Part shown: positions 21,422 through 30,250 of the stretch, piece after piece
Layout of the letters: every line of letters starts with the position of its first letter
Numbering within the stretch: the stretch's first letter is position 1
Origin: Acidobacteriota bacterium
Lineage (GTDB): Bacteria; Acidobacteriota; Thermoanaerobaculia; Multivoradales; J023
DNA length: 64,000 bases
Direction of reading: 5' to 3'
Assembly (NCBI GenBank): GCA_029263315.1
Contig: JAJCXR010000043.1
Coordinates: 22,062-86,061 of the forward strand
Position numbers and translations under genes: made by a program
Notes under the pieces: generated by a model
Seen by the model: the letters and a program-made list of their open reading frames with translations, nothing else
Told to the model about the DNA's origin: nothing
Database searches by the model: none

Positions 21422-22252
21422 ATGCAACATGCGACGATCAGCCTTGCGCTGCTGGCCTTATTGGCCGGCCTCTCCTCGACCGCTTGCGCCCCCGAGGGCG
21501 GCGCCGACCCAGCAACACCGGCGGCTTCCTCAGCCGCTGCCGCCAACCCGGCCGACGGCACCGCCGGCACCGACGGCTTCCCTTGGCCACGGATCGAGGT
21601 CCCCGCGGTACCGACGGATCGTCGTTTGAATGTGGCGTTTTTGGTGGTCGACGGGGTGTACAACACCGAGCTGACAGCACCGTTCGACATCTTCCACCAC
21701 GTGCGTTTCCATGCGCCGCCGGGCATGGAGGTATTCACCGTGTCGCCGGACGGGACGGCGGTGACCAGCTTCGAGGGTCTGCGTATCGGGGCGGACTACA
21801 GCTTCGCCGATGCACCGCAGCCAATCGATGTCTTGGTGGTGCCCAGCGCCGAGCACAGCATGGACTCGGATCTCAAGAACACCGCGATGATTCGCTGGGT
21901 CGCCGAGGTGGGGCAGCAAGCCATGTACGTGATGTCCCTCTGCGACGGCGCTTTTGTGCTGGCCAAGGCGGGCCTGCTGGACGATGTGGCCAGCACCACG
22001 TTCCCCAGTGACCAGGACCGCTTCGCCGAAATGTTTCCACAGCTGGATTTGCGGCGCGGTGTCTCCTTCGTGCACGACGGCAAGGCCATCACCTCCCAGG
22101 GCGGCGCCCTCAGCTTCGATCCCGCGATGTACTTGGCGGACCTGCTCTACGGAACCGAGGCCACCCAAGGCATTGGCCGCGGCCTGATCATTGCCTGGCC
22201 ACCGAGCGCCATGAAAGCGACGGTGGTGGAGCCGCAGGAGAGCGCCCCTTGA
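21422..22252 (+). CDS. DJ-1/PfpI-family lipoprotein
   Basis: 276 residues. The signal peptide ends in LAGLSSTAC, a lipobox, so the protein is probably lipid-anchored outside the cytoplasm. The DJ-1/PfpI fold follows: NVAFLVVDGVYNTELTAPFD opening, QPIDVLVVPSAEHSM and the nucleophile elbow YVMSLCDGAFVLAKAGLLDD with the conserved Cys, then TTFPSDQDRFAEMFPQL. It resembles the amidotransferase-like domain of GlxA-type regulators, but without the AraC DNA-binding domain and with a secretion signal. Activity unknown (protease, glyoxalase or hydratase have been shown for relatives). The ATG at 21422 was chosen over 21398 because it begins directly before the signal peptide. Confidence 0.85.
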   Translation: MQHATISLALLALLAGLSSTACAPEGGADPATPAASSAAAANPADGTAGTDGFPWPRIEVPAVPTDRRLNVAFLVVDGVYNTELTAPFDIFHHVRFHAPPGMEVFTVSPDGTAVTSFEGLRIGADYSFADAPQPIDVLVVPSAEHSMDSDLKNTAMIRWVAEVGQQAMYVMSLCDGAFVLAKAGLLDDVASTTFPSDQDRFAEMFPQLDLRRGVSFVHDGKAITSQGGALSFDPAMYLADLLYGTEATQGIGRGLIIAWPPSAMKATVVEPQESAP

Positions 22253-22277
22253 GCCGTCCAGCGACGCTGGAGCCGCG

Positions 22278-22931
22278 ATGATCGACCACCTCCTCTGGGC
22301 GGTGCCCGACCTCGAGACCGGTAGCGCGGAGATCGCTCAACGCTGTGGCATCGAGCCCCAAATGGGCGGCCAGCACCCCGGCGTCGGGACCCACAACTCG
22401 CTGTTGGGTCTCGGCCCGTCCTGCTACTTGGAAATCATCGCCCTGGATCCGCGCCAACGGGAGATCAGCGGCCTCGGCGAGCACTTGCTGGACCTGCAAC
22501 ACCCGAGATTGCTCACTTGGTGTGCGGTGTCGGTCGATCTCGAGGCCTTGGCCGCCAAGGCCGAGGGCCTGGGATTGCGACCGTCGCCGATCACCGACAT
22601 GCAGCGGCGCCGACCCGACGGACGCCTGCTCAGCTGGCGCCTACTGTTCTTTTTCGGCCATGGTTTTGGCCCCACCTTGCCGTTTGCCATCGATTGGCTC
22701 GACAGCCAGCATCCAAGCCGAGCTCTGGCCGGCGGCTGTCGACTCGACGCATTGCATTTGTCCCATCCGCGACACAGCGAGCTACAGGCGCTATGCGCCG
22801 AGCTCTGGCCGGAGACGGACCGCCGCCTGCGTTTCAGCGCCCATGCGGAGCCGTGCCTCGCCGCCCGCTTGGCCTGCCCGGCGGCGGATGTCCATCTCGG
22901 CACCGTCTGCCGACTGGAGTCCGCCCCCTGA
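22278..22931 (+). CDS. VOC-fold glyoxalase-like (Glyoxalase_3 type) protein
   Basis: 217 residues. The opening MIDHLLWAVPDLETGSAEI, GGQHPGVGTHNSLLGLG and CYLEIIALDP match the glyoxalase-like domain found in many uncharacterised VOC proteins (PF13468 type), in which the His near the start and the Glu in YLEIIA are metal-ligand positions. Function in this subgroup is not established. It follows the DJ-1-family gene by 25 bp on the same strand, so the two probably share a transcript; a link to reactive-carbonyl handling is a reasonable but untested idea. Confidence 0.82.
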   Translation: MIDHLLWAVPDLETGSAEIAQRCGIEPQMGGQHPGVGTHNSLLGLGPSCYLEIIALDPRQREISGLGEHLLDLQHPRLLTWCAVSVDLEALAAKAEGLGLRPSPITDMQRRRPDGRLLSWRLLFFFGHGFGPTLPFAIDWLDSQHPSRALAGGCRLDALHLSHPRHSELQALCAELWPETDRRLRFSAHAEPCLAARLACPAADVHLGTVCRLESAP

Positions 22932-23197
22932 CTTGATCTGGAAATCTGAGTTGGTTTTCGTCTGGCTTTCTCCATCCAAGGTCACCAAGCTAAGCATTTA
23001 TTGGTGATAAAGGCTCCACAGAATCTCCTGAAATGACATGCGGGGCGACTGACGGGGCTGCCGATGCTATATTTCCCACTCGATGCAATATTGCCTGGCC
23101 GATCCCCGCACCCCTCGTTTGAAGCCGACAACCCGCCCTCAGGCCATGCCTCGAGATCGCGTCAGGCCCCAAGGCCGTCGACCATGAGCACTGAGCC
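22932..23197. other. Intergenic region upstream of the kinase gene
   Basis: 266 bp with no gene. It is locally less GC-rich around 22940-23035, the likely place for the kinase promoter. No repeat array or hairpin of note was seen. Confidence 0.5.
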
Positions 23198-26044
23198 GTG
23201 AAACACATCGCCGAAGCCGGCGACCTGATCGCCGGGCGCTTCCGCATCGTCCACTTTATCGCCGAAGGCGGTATGGGTGAGGTTTACGAGGCGGAGGACG
23301 AAGTGCTGCACGAGCGTGTGGCGCTCAAGTTCCTCAACCGTCGCAACATCGGTAACGAGCGGGTGGCGAAGCGCTTTCGCCGTGAAATCTTGTTGGCCCG
23401 CAAGGTGACCCACGCTAACGTTTGTCGCCTGTTCGATGTCTTTCAGCATCCCATCAAAGGTTCCCCCGACGTCACCTTCGTGACCATGGAGCTGTTGCCC
23501 GGCGAAACCTTGGAAGAGCATCTCCAACGCTGTGGCCCGATGAGCGAGGAGGAGGCCTTGCCCATCGTGCGTCAGCTGGCCGAGGGATTGGGGGCGGCCC
23601 ACGGGGCGGGGGTCATCCATCGAGACTTCAAACCCACCAACGTCATCTTGGTGCCCAACGAAGGATTCGAAGGCGGTTTTCGTGCGGTGATCACCGATTT
23701 TGGGCTGGCGCGCTCCATCACCCGGCCGGAGAGCTCGTCCCAGTCTCCCCTGACCGGTGAGATGAGCGTCGTCGGCACCGTCGACTACATGTCCCCCGAG
23801 CAGCTGATGGGCCATGAGGTGACCCCCACCAGCGACATCTACGCCTTTGGCGTCGTCCTCTACGAGATGATGACCGGCAAACGGCCCCACAGCGCTCCTA
23901 ATCCGGTCGCTCTTCTGGCCAAACGGGTCAGCGAGCCCCCCTTGCCGCCGCGGGCGGCCAATCCCGAGGTCAGCGAGCATTGGGAAAACGTCATCTTGCA
24001 GTGTTTGGTGAAGGACCCCCTCGAGCGCCTGGACAGCGGCTGGGAGGTGCTCGCCGCCTTGACGGGGGAAAAGACGCCCTTTGGACCCACCGCCTCCGGA
24101 ACCATCCCCCGGCCCCCCAGATGGATGATGGAGGAAAATGGCGACGCCGTTGGCCGGGAGGTGGAGAGCCCCCCAGCCCCAAGCTCCGGCCGCATTGGCC
24201 TTGCCGCCGTCGCTCTGCTGGTGATCGTCGGGCTGGTGGCTTTTTTGCTCTGGTACGTTTTTCCGTCGGTGCCGATCGATCCTTGGTCGCAGACCCCTCG
24301 GCAGCTGACCACCGACGGCGGCCTGGAGATCGACCCCGCCTTCTCCCCGGATGGCCAGCGCATCGCCTACAGCTCGGACCGTGAGGACGGCTTCCAGATC
24401 TGGATCGCTGATCTCAGGGCTGGAGGCAAGGAGTTTCGTGTCAGCCGTGGCTCGGGACTTTTCTTCGAGCCCACCTGGTCGCCGGATGGTCGCCATTTGG
24501 CCTACCACTCGCGGGATCGGGGTGGTATTTGGCGCATCGATGCCGACGGCAACAGCGCCGCCGAGCCCCTGACCTCGTTCGGCTCCCGTCCAGCCTGGTC
24601 CCCCGATGGTCGCCAGCTGGTCTTCCAATCCGCCAGCTCACCCCAACTCTCGGATACCACCGCCCCCGCCTTGGCCACTTCGACCTTGTGGACCCTAGAC
24701 TTGAGCGGAGACCCACCGCGCCCGGAGGGCGAACCGCGGCAGCTTTCGAAAGTCGGCCATCCCGCCGGGGGCCACGGCGCCCCCGCTTGGTCACCAAATG
24801 GTCGTTTTCTGGCCTTTTCGGTCTCCACCTATGGACGATCGCAAATTTGGGGGCTCGATGTGGCCAGCGGTGAAACCTTCCGGCTGGCCGGTGGCCAGTT
24901 GGAGTATCAGCAGGTGCAGAGCGCCTACGACCCTGTCTTTTCCGTCGATGGCAAGACCGTCTACTTCTCCGCCGGCAGCCGTCATGTCAACGGCCTGTGG
25001 TGGGTTCCGGTTTCGACCAGCGATGGGCGGGCCACCGGCAAACCGACCCAGATTCGCAATCTCGGCCTGGCCAGCATCCGTCAACTGACCCTCTCCCCGG
25101 ACGGCCAGCGCATCGCCTATCTGGCCATGAACACCGGCAGCGAGCTGTGGCAGCAATCCCTGGACCCGTTGACCTTGCGTCCCCGGGGAGAGGCGTCGCC
25201 TTTGACCAAACGGGGCGGACGCAACAATCGCCCACGATTTTCTTCCGATGGCAGCAAGCTGGCCTTCGACCATTGGAAGCCGGGCAACGACATCGATGTC
25301 TGGAGCCTCGATCTCGGCAGCCAGACCTACCAGCAGATCACCTCCCTCTCCAGCTCCGACTCCCAAGCCCAATGGCTACCGGGGGACGAGTCCATTGCTT
25401 TTCACAGTGATCGTCAAGGGGAACGAAACCTCTGGGTGGCGTCTTTGAAGGACGCCGAAGGCGAGCACCAAAGCCTCGTTCCCCTACCGGAAGATGTCTT
25501 TTGGACTGCCCTATCCCCCGATGGCAACTCGTTGGCCTACCACTCCTCCTCCGAGGGTACCCTCAGCCTGTGGCGACATGATCTGGCTAGCGGAGAGCGT
25601 CAAGTCTTGGTGTCCCTCGACGATCTCCAGGACGGGGTGGACAGCGACTTGCAGCGCGAGGCGTTCCTCGGTTTCCCCTGCTGGTCTCCCGATGGCCTAT
25701 GGCTGGCTTTTCAGTACAAACGCAGCAAAGACGACACCCAGGTCATGCTGGTGGGGCGCGACGGCCTGGGGCTGAAACAACTCACCGACGTCGAGGGGGA
25801 GAACTGGCCCTACAGCTTTTCTCCGGACGGCGACAAGATCGCCTTCGCCGCCCAACGGCAAGGGCAGTGGAATCTTTGGTGGGTGTCCCGCAGCACCGGG
25901 CTCGAGCAGCAGCTCACCTCGTCACCCCAGATGCACCAATACATGCGGTATCCGACCATCTCCCCGACCGGTGATCTGCTGGTCTTCGAGCTGGCGCAAA
26001 GCACCGGCGATATCTTTCTGGTGGAGAGCGAGGAGGTTCGCTGA
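23198..26044 (+). CDS. Transmembrane Ser/Thr protein kinase with C-terminal TolB-like propeller
   Basis: 948 residues. The kinase domain (about 10-275) is complete: glycine loop GGMGEVYEA, Lys in VALKFL, catalytic HRDFKPTNV (His141, Asp143), ITDFGLARS and SPEQLMGHE. A single membrane helix follows (IGLAAVALLVIVGLVAFLLW, about 330-350). The C-terminal 580 residues are repeated PD40/TolB-type blades with SPDGQRIAYSSDR, SPDGRHLAYHSRD, SPDGRQLVFQS and similar. This places the propeller outside and the kinase inside, as a one-protein sensor. A TGA lies two codons before the GTG at 23198, making it the first possible start. Substrates unknown; the architecture is common in Acidobacteriota. Confidence 0.94.
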   Translation: MKHIAEAGDLIAGRFRIVHFIAEGGMGEVYEAEDEVLHERVALKFLNRRNIGNERVAKRFRREILLARKVTHANVCRLFDVFQHPIKGSPDVTFVTMELLPGETLEEHLQRCGPMSEEEALPIVRQLAEGLGAAHGAGVIHRDFKPTNVILVPNEGFEGGFRAVITDFGLARSITRPESSSQSPLTGEMSVVGTVDYMSPEQLMGHEVTPTSDIYAFGVVLYEMMTGKRPHSAPNPVALLAKRVSEPPLPPRAANPEVSEHWENVILQCLVKDPLERLDSGWEVLAALTGEKTPFGPTASGTIPRPPRWMMEENGDAVGREVESPPAPSSGRIGLAAVALLVIVGLVAFLLWYVFPSVPIDPWSQTPRQLTTDGGLEIDPAFSPDGQRIAYSSDREDGFQIWIADLRAGGKEFRVSRGSGLFFEPTWSPDGRHLAYHSRDRGGIWRIDADGNSAAEPLTSFGSRPAWSPDGRQLVFQSASSPQLSDTTAPALATSTLWTLDLSGDPPRPEGEPRQLSKVGHPAGGHGAPAWSPNGRFLAFSVSTYGRSQIWGLDVASGETFRLAGGQLEYQQVQSAYDPVFSVDGKTVYFSAGSRHVNGLWWVPVSTSDGRATGKPTQIRNLGLASIRQLTLSPDGQRIAYLAMNTGSELWQQSLDPLTLRPRGEASPLTKRGGRNNRPRFSSDGSKLAFDHWKPGNDIDVWSLDLGSQTYQQITSLSSSDSQAQWLPGDESIAFHSDRQGERNLWVASLKDAEGEHQSLVPLPEDVFWTALSPDGNSLAYHSSSEGTLSLWRHDLASGERQVLVSLDDLQDGVDSDLQREAFLGFPCWSPDGLWLAFQYKRSKDDTQVMLVGRDGLGLKQLTDVEGENWPYSFSPDGDKIAFAAQRQGQWNLWWVSRSTGLEQQLTSSPQMHQYMRYPTISPTGDLLVFELAQSTGDIFLVESEEVR

Positions 26045-26078
26045 CGTCGGCCGAAAGCAGAGCCTGCGGCCGGCGCTC

Positions 26079-26822
26079 TCAAGCCTCGGGATGGCGACCG
26101 CCGCAGATCTCGTCGACCCGCCGTTGTAGGGCTTCCAGGCGACCTTCGAGCTCACCGCACCAACCCTCCAGCGCCGCCGCCCCGAGCTTGGCCGGGATCT
26201 CCAGCGGCTCGCCGTAGATGACGTCGACCCGTGCTCCGGGCCACGGCAGCAAGGTACGATCCCACGACTTCTTGAAGATGTAGCCCGGCCGCGCCGCCGC
26301 CGTCACCGGCACGATCAGCCCGCCGGTGCGTTGGGCCAGGGAGATGATGCCCCCCTGCACCTTGCCCCGGGGGCCGCGGGAGCCGTCCACCGCCAGGCAA
26401 GAACCAAGGCCCGGGTCCTTGCGCACCCGGCGGATCATGTCGACGATGGCCTGGAGGCCGTCGCGGCCCGAGGAGCCACGCACCACCTCGAAGCCCAAGG
26501 CCTCTTCCACCTTGGCCATGGCGTCGCCGTCGAGGCTCTTGGAGCACATCGACAACCAACGACCATTACGCGGTCGGCTCATGAAGCGCAGCAACAGAAA
26601 GATGCGGCCGTGCAGAAAGGCCCCCACCACCGGTCGCCCCGAAGCGCGGGCGGCGTCGAAATGGTGGCGATCTGTCTCCCGGTAGCGCCACGTGAAATCG
26701 AGGCAACGCACCAGGGCCAGCACCACGGCGGGCACGATGTGGTGCATCAAAAAACGTTTGGCCTTCGACGGTGGTCGTTTCGCTACCGCTCTTTCGCTGG
26801 CCCCTGGCTCACCCCAAATCAC
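26079..26822 (-). CDS. DUF374-type lysophospholipid acyltransferase-like protein
   Basis: 247 residues. It has an N-terminal hydrophobic helix (MHHIVPAVVLALVRCLDFTW), then FLHGRIFLLLRF (the HxxxxD-like region in this subgroup), VRGSSGRDGLQAI and AVDGSRGPRGKVQGGIISLA, the latter being the DUF374 signature. Members are thought to acylate lipids, including lipid A-like acceptors. It starts at a GTG overlapping the acyl carrier protein stop as GTGA, so the carrier protein may supply its acyl donor (inference). An internal ATG at the start of the hydrophobic helix is an alternative start. Confidence 0.85.
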   Translation of the reverse strand: MIWGEPGASERAVAKRPPSKAKRFLMHHIVPAVVLALVRCLDFTWRYRETDRHHFDAARASGRPVVGAFLHGRIFLLLRFMSRPRNGRWLSMCSKSLDGDAMAKVEEALGFEVVRGSSGRDGLQAIVDMIRRVRKDPGLGSCLAVDGSRGPRGKVQGGIISLAQRTGGLIVPVTAAARPGYIFKKSWDRTLLPWPGARVDVIYGEPLEIPAKLGAAALEGWCGELEGRLEALQRRVDEICGGRHPEA

Positions 26823-27067
26823 CCCGCCATGGCCCCTTCGAGGTAGGTGATCATGTCGCCGATGGTCTGCATCTTGAGGATCTCGGCGGCTTCGATCTCG
26901 GTATCGAATTCCTGGTCGAGGTCGAAGATCAAGTCGAGCACCGACAGGGAATCAAAACCGAAGGATTCGAGGGTGGTGGTTTCGTCCACCGTCGACCAGT
27001 CGATGTCCTCGGCCGAGGACTCTTCGATCACCGTGCCCAGGCGTTTCAGAATGTCTTGACGGTTCAT
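26819..27067 (-). CDS. Acyl carrier protein
   Basis: 82 residues, acidic, four-helix ACP fold. The phosphopantetheine attachment serine is Ser40 in FGFDSLSVLDLIF (usual form DSL). Length is normal for a discrete ACP. The ribosome site GAGG lies five bases before the ATG. The gene is translationally coupled to the DUF374 acyltransferase downstream and follows the ketosynthase by 155 bp, so it probably serves this local pathway rather than primary fatty acid synthesis, where ACP usually sits beside fabG and fabF in a different arrangement. Confidence 0.94.
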   Translation of the reverse strand: MNRQDILKRLGTVIEESSAEDIDWSTVDETTTLESFGFDSLSVLDLIFDLDQEFDTEIEAAEILKMQTIGDMITYLEGAMAG

Positions 27068-27105
27068 TGCTGCCTCTCCTATCGCCCCTCGGCGCTGACG
27101 GTGTA

Positions 27106-27183
27106 TTCTGACAAAGATTTATTGGGACAATGATGTTTTCTGACAATGATGGTTTCTGACAAAGATGAACGGTGACAAAAACG
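27106..27183. repeat. 16-bp tandem repeat, 5 imperfect copies, upstream of the ACP gene
   Basis: The core GACAA recurs at 27110, 27126, 27142, 27158 and 27174, exactly 16 bp apart; full units resemble TTCTGACAATGATG. The array is AT-rich in a GC-rich neighbourhood and lies between the ketosynthase stop and the ACP start. Confidence 0.85.
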
Positions 27184-27222
27184 GTGGGTCGGTGTACGAC
27201 CCTTTGCCGATCGATCTGCGGC

Positions 27223-28536
27223 TCAACGGCAAGATCGAAACAGCAGGACTCCATTGCCACCGCCGAAGCCGAAGCTGTTCTTCATCGCCAAGCCATCGTC
27301 CAAGGTGCGGGGACGATCGCCGATCAGCTCGACATCACATTGCGGGTCCGGATCGTCGAGGTTGAGATTGGCCGGCGCCATCCGGTGCTGCAAGGCCAAC
27401 AAAGTGACGATGGATTCCAGGGCGCCGGAGGCACCGAGGGTATGGCCAAAATACGATTTATTGGCCCCCACCGGAATGTGCCGCCCCCGCTCCCCCAGGG
27501 CTTCGACCATGCTCCTGCACTCGGTGACGTCGTTGGCCTCGGTGGCGGTGCCATGGGCATTGATGTAGACGATGTCGTCGGCCGTTGCGTCGGCATCGGC
27601 CAAGGCGCGACGAATGGCCGTCGCTTGCCCCTCGACCGACGGCGAGGTGAGGTGGGTGGCGTCGGAGGACTCACCGTAACCGACGATCTCGCCCCGCGAG
27701 CGCGCCCCCCGTGCCTCGGCGCTGGCCCGAGACTCCAAGAGCAGGGCACCGGCCCCCTCGCCGAGCAGTGTGCCGGCCCGTCGACGGTCGAAGGGGCGCA
27801 ATGCCGTCGCCGCGTCGGGCAGGGTGGACAGCACCCCGAGGTTATTCCATACCCCGTAGTAGAAGGGGTCGAAGAAGGCCTCGACGCCGCCGCACAGCAC
27901 CGCATCCGCATAGCCATGACGGATCAATCGGAAACCCTGGCCGATGGCGTTGGTGGACGAGGTGCAGGCCGAGACGATGACTTGATTGGTGCCCAGCAAA
28001 CGGTGGTGGATCGAGACCCCGGCGGAAATGGAATTGGCCATGCACGACGGCACCGTGCTCGGGCGCATGCCCCCCGGCCCCTTGGCGGCGAAACGTAGGT
28101 TGGCCTGGAACAGGGTGCCGCAGGGTCCACAGCCACAGCCCCAGAGATTGGCCATGTCGAGCCCTTCGCTGGAGAGGCCGTCGGTCGACTCTTCCCCGGC
28201 CTTGCGCCAGCCCGCCTGCACCAACGCCTGGCGAGACACCTCGATGGCCAAGCGCAAGGTACGATCGGCCCGTTTCAACTTGCCCTTTTGCCTACTGTCG
28301 AGGGGCGTCATGTCGACCTCGGCGCCGTGTTTCACGGTGTGACCGGCGACGTCGAATCCGCCGATCGGCCCCAGGCCGGTCTCCCCCGCCAGCAGACGCT
28401 GCCATTGAACATCCAGGTCGGAGCCCAGGCTGCTCACCATGCCGAGGCCGGTGACCATCACCCGGCGAGCCTGGTCGACCGGTGAGGCGGCACTCGGTGA
28501 GGCCCCATCTGATATCGCTGTTGCAGGCCGGCTCAT
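27223..28536 (-). CDS. Beta-ketoacyl synthase (FabF/KAS II type)
   Basis: 437 residues from the ATG at 28536, which overlaps the reductase stop as ATGA. The Cys-His-His active site is complete: nucleophile in VSACTSSTNAIGQG, His in NAHGTATEANDVTE and His in NKSYFGHTLGASGA. It condenses acyl groups with malonyl-ACP. Pairing with a reductase, ACP and acyltransferase outside a primary fab operon suggests a specialised lipid or polyketide-like product. No chain-length-factor partner or dehydratase is adjacent. An alternative start at MVTGLGMVSS would remove a polar 27-residue leader. Confidence 0.92.
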   Translation of the reverse strand: MSRPATAISDGASPSAASPVDQARRVMVTGLGMVSSLGSDLDVQWQRLLAGETGLGPIGGFDVAGHTVKHGAEVDMTPLDSRQKGKLKRADRTLRLAIEVSRQALVQAGWRKAGEESTDGLSSEGLDMANLWGCGCGPCGTLFQANLRFAAKGPGGMRPSTVPSCMANSISAGVSIHHRLLGTNQVIVSACTSSTNAIGQGFRLIRHGYADAVLCGGVEAFFDPFYYGVWNNLGVLSTLPDAATALRPFDRRRAGTLLGEGAGALLLESRASAEARGARSRGEIVGYGESSDATHLTSPSVEGQATAIRRALADADATADDIVYINAHGTATEANDVTECRSMVEALGERGRHIPVGANKSYFGHTLGASGALESIVTLLALQHRMAPANLNLDDPDPQCDVELIGDRPRTLDDGLAMKNSFGFGGGNGVLLFRSCR

Positions 28537-29276
28537 CCGTGCATCCACAGGCCGCCGTCGACGTGCAGCACTTGGCCGGTCATGTAAGCGGCGTCGTCAC
28601 CCAACAGGAAGGCCACCACCCCGGCCACCTCGTCGGGGGTCGCCAAGCGCTTGAGGGGGATGCCCAGGTTGTCCCGCGACGCTTGAGGAAGGTCGGCGGT
28701 CATGTCGGTCTCGACAAAACCCGGCGATACGGCGTTGCAGCGAATCCCGAAGCGGGCCGCCTCCATGGCCAGGCTTTGGGTCATGCTGACCAGGGCCGCC
28801 TTCGAGGCCGCATAGTCCGCCCCCATCCACAGCCCTGGCCCATGGGCCGAGATGGACGCGATATTGACTATCGCACCGCTCTTCTGTTTGCGCATCTTGA
28901 CGTAGGCCGTCTGGCAAGCCACCATCGCCGCCTCCAGGTTGACCCGGAAGGTGCCCTGCCACGATTCCACCGTCAGACCACGGAAGGGAACCGCCCGACC
29001 GCCACCGGCATTATTGACCAGACCATCGATGCGGCCGGCCGCCGCCACAAATGACTCCACCAAGGTCTTCGCCGAGGCCGGGTTCGACAGATCAGCGCTC
29101 ACCGCCAAGGCCCGTTCGTCGTGCAGCTCAGCCGCTAGCGTCGCCGTCGCCTCGGCGTCCCGTCCATGGATTCCGACCACCGCACCCTCCGCCAACAGGC
29201 GCTGCGCAATGCCGCGACCGATACCACGGGTCGAGCCGGTCACCAAGATACAGCGTCCTGCGAAGGATCGAGACAC
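28533..29276 (-). CDS. Short-chain dehydrogenase, 3-oxoacyl-ACP reductase (FabG) type
   Basis: 247 residues. The NADP-binding TGSTRGIGRGIAQRL, NNAGGG, the catalytic Ser in NIASISAHG and the YAASK motif (Tyr, Lys) are intact, and the C-terminus VAFLLGDDAAYMTGQVLHVD is FabG-like. It reduces a 3-ketoacyl intermediate, presumably made by the coupled ketosynthase. The GTG at 29276 has GGAG six bases upstream, better placed than for the TTG at 29288. The stop overlaps the ketosynthase start by 4 bp. Confidence 0.92.
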   Translation of the reverse strand: MSRSFAGRCILVTGSTRGIGRGIAQRLLAEGAVVGIHGRDAEATATLAAELHDERALAVSADLSNPASAKTLVESFVAAAGRIDGLVNNAGGGRAVPFRGLTVESWQGTFRVNLEAAMVACQTAYVKMRKQKSGAIVNIASISAHGPGLWMGADYAASKAALVSMTQSLAMEAARFGIRCNAVSPGFVETDMTADLPQASRDNLGIPLKRLATPDEVAGVVAFLLGDDAAYMTGQVLHVDGGLWMHG

Positions 29277-29341
29277 GTCATGCTCCAAGGAAGGATTCGA
29301 AACCTAACGACATCGGCGCCCGACGCCGACCGGGCCACCCA

Positions 29342-30151
29342 TCAGCGGCGCATTCTGTCAGCTTCCCGAGATTGAGCCAAGGCCTCCAACGCCCAAGCCA
29401 CCACATCGATCCGAGGCGCAAAGTGCACCACCGCAGGCTCCTCCGCCAACGGTCCCAGACCATGGGCCTCGACCAACGTATTGCGTTCGATCTCCAGCTC
29501 CGCCCGCTGCAACGGCCACGGCAAATGATGAATATGGCCGCGCCACAGCCGCTGCTGGCGGTCTTCTGCATACAGACAATAGCGCTCCGTCAACCACGTC
29601 TCGAAGGCCGTCACCCCATGGGGCTCCAGCACCTCGCCGACGGGCCGGTAGCGGGCCCGCAGCTCACCGGGGCCGAGACGGGGATCGCGACGCATGGAGT
29701 GATAGCTCACCCAACCCTGGGCCCGCCGGCACTCGATGGAGGCCCGGAAATACGGCAGATGGAAGAAACGTCGGGCCGCCTCCACCGCCAACCAAGAGGT
29801 GGCGTCGAGGCTGAGGAAGAACACCCCCGGATAGTCGCCCTGGCGCACGTAGGTGCGTACATTGAGCTCCGGGAAGTCCCGTGGCCCCGGCAGACGACCC
29901 GGCAGCCAGCCCAAACCGCGGGGTCCCACATGCTGCATGCGAAAGGGCACCACGCCGAGCCAAGCCCGACCGTCAAAGGTTTCCAGCTCGAGCCCCGCCG
30001 GCACCAAGGGCCGCAGTACCGCCGCATCGATGCTCCAATGGAGGAATGCCAAATCCACCCAGGACATGGTCATCACCCAGGGCCCGGACGGCAGCGGCCA
30101 CGGACGATGCTCCACCTGCCGTGTCAGCCCTGCCCACGACGGACGGCTCAT
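29342..30151 (-). CDS. DUF2071 family protein (YqjF-like)
   Basis: 269 residues. The DUF2071 pattern is present: MTMSWVDLAFLHWSIDAAVL, RPLVPAGLELETFDGRAWLG, VVPFRMQHVGP, ELNVRTYVRQG, VFFLSLDATSWLAVEAAR and a C-terminal RNTLVEAHGLG. The fold is acetoacetate-decarboxylase-like in known relatives, but biochemical function is unknown. The ATG at 30151 starts directly before the first conserved block; a GTG at 30217 would add 22 poorly protein-like residues that run into a repeat array. It lies 65 bp upstream of the reductase on the same strand, so it may belong to the lipid cluster. Confidence 0.85.
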   Translation of the reverse strand: MSRPSWAGLTRQVEHRPWPLPSGPWVMTMSWVDLAFLHWSIDAAVLRPLVPAGLELETFDGRAWLGVVPFRMQHVGPRGLGWLPGRLPGPRDFPELNVRTYVRQGDYPGVFFLSLDATSWLAVEAARRFFHLPYFRASIECRRAQGWVSYHSMRRDPRLGPGELRARYRPVGEVLEPHGVTAFETWLTERYCLYAEDRQQRLWRGHIHHLPWPLQRAELEIERNTLVEAHGLGPLAEEPAVVHFAPRIDVVAWALEALAQSREADRMRR

Positions 30152-30206
30152 GGCTGGAAAATCATCGGCGGCACGGCGCTTCGGAGGTCGCAAGAACGCC
30201 ACATCG

Positions 30207-30250
30207 GGCCGTACCACATCAGGCTGTACCTCATGGGCTGTACCTCATGG
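30207..30250. repeat. 14-15-bp tandem repeat, 3 copies, upstream of the DUF2071 gene
   Basis: Units of the type GGCTGTACCTCATGG start at about 30207, 30222 and 30236. The array lies between the DUF2071 start and the end of the next minus-strand gene, just touching that gene's stop codon. Confidence 0.8.
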
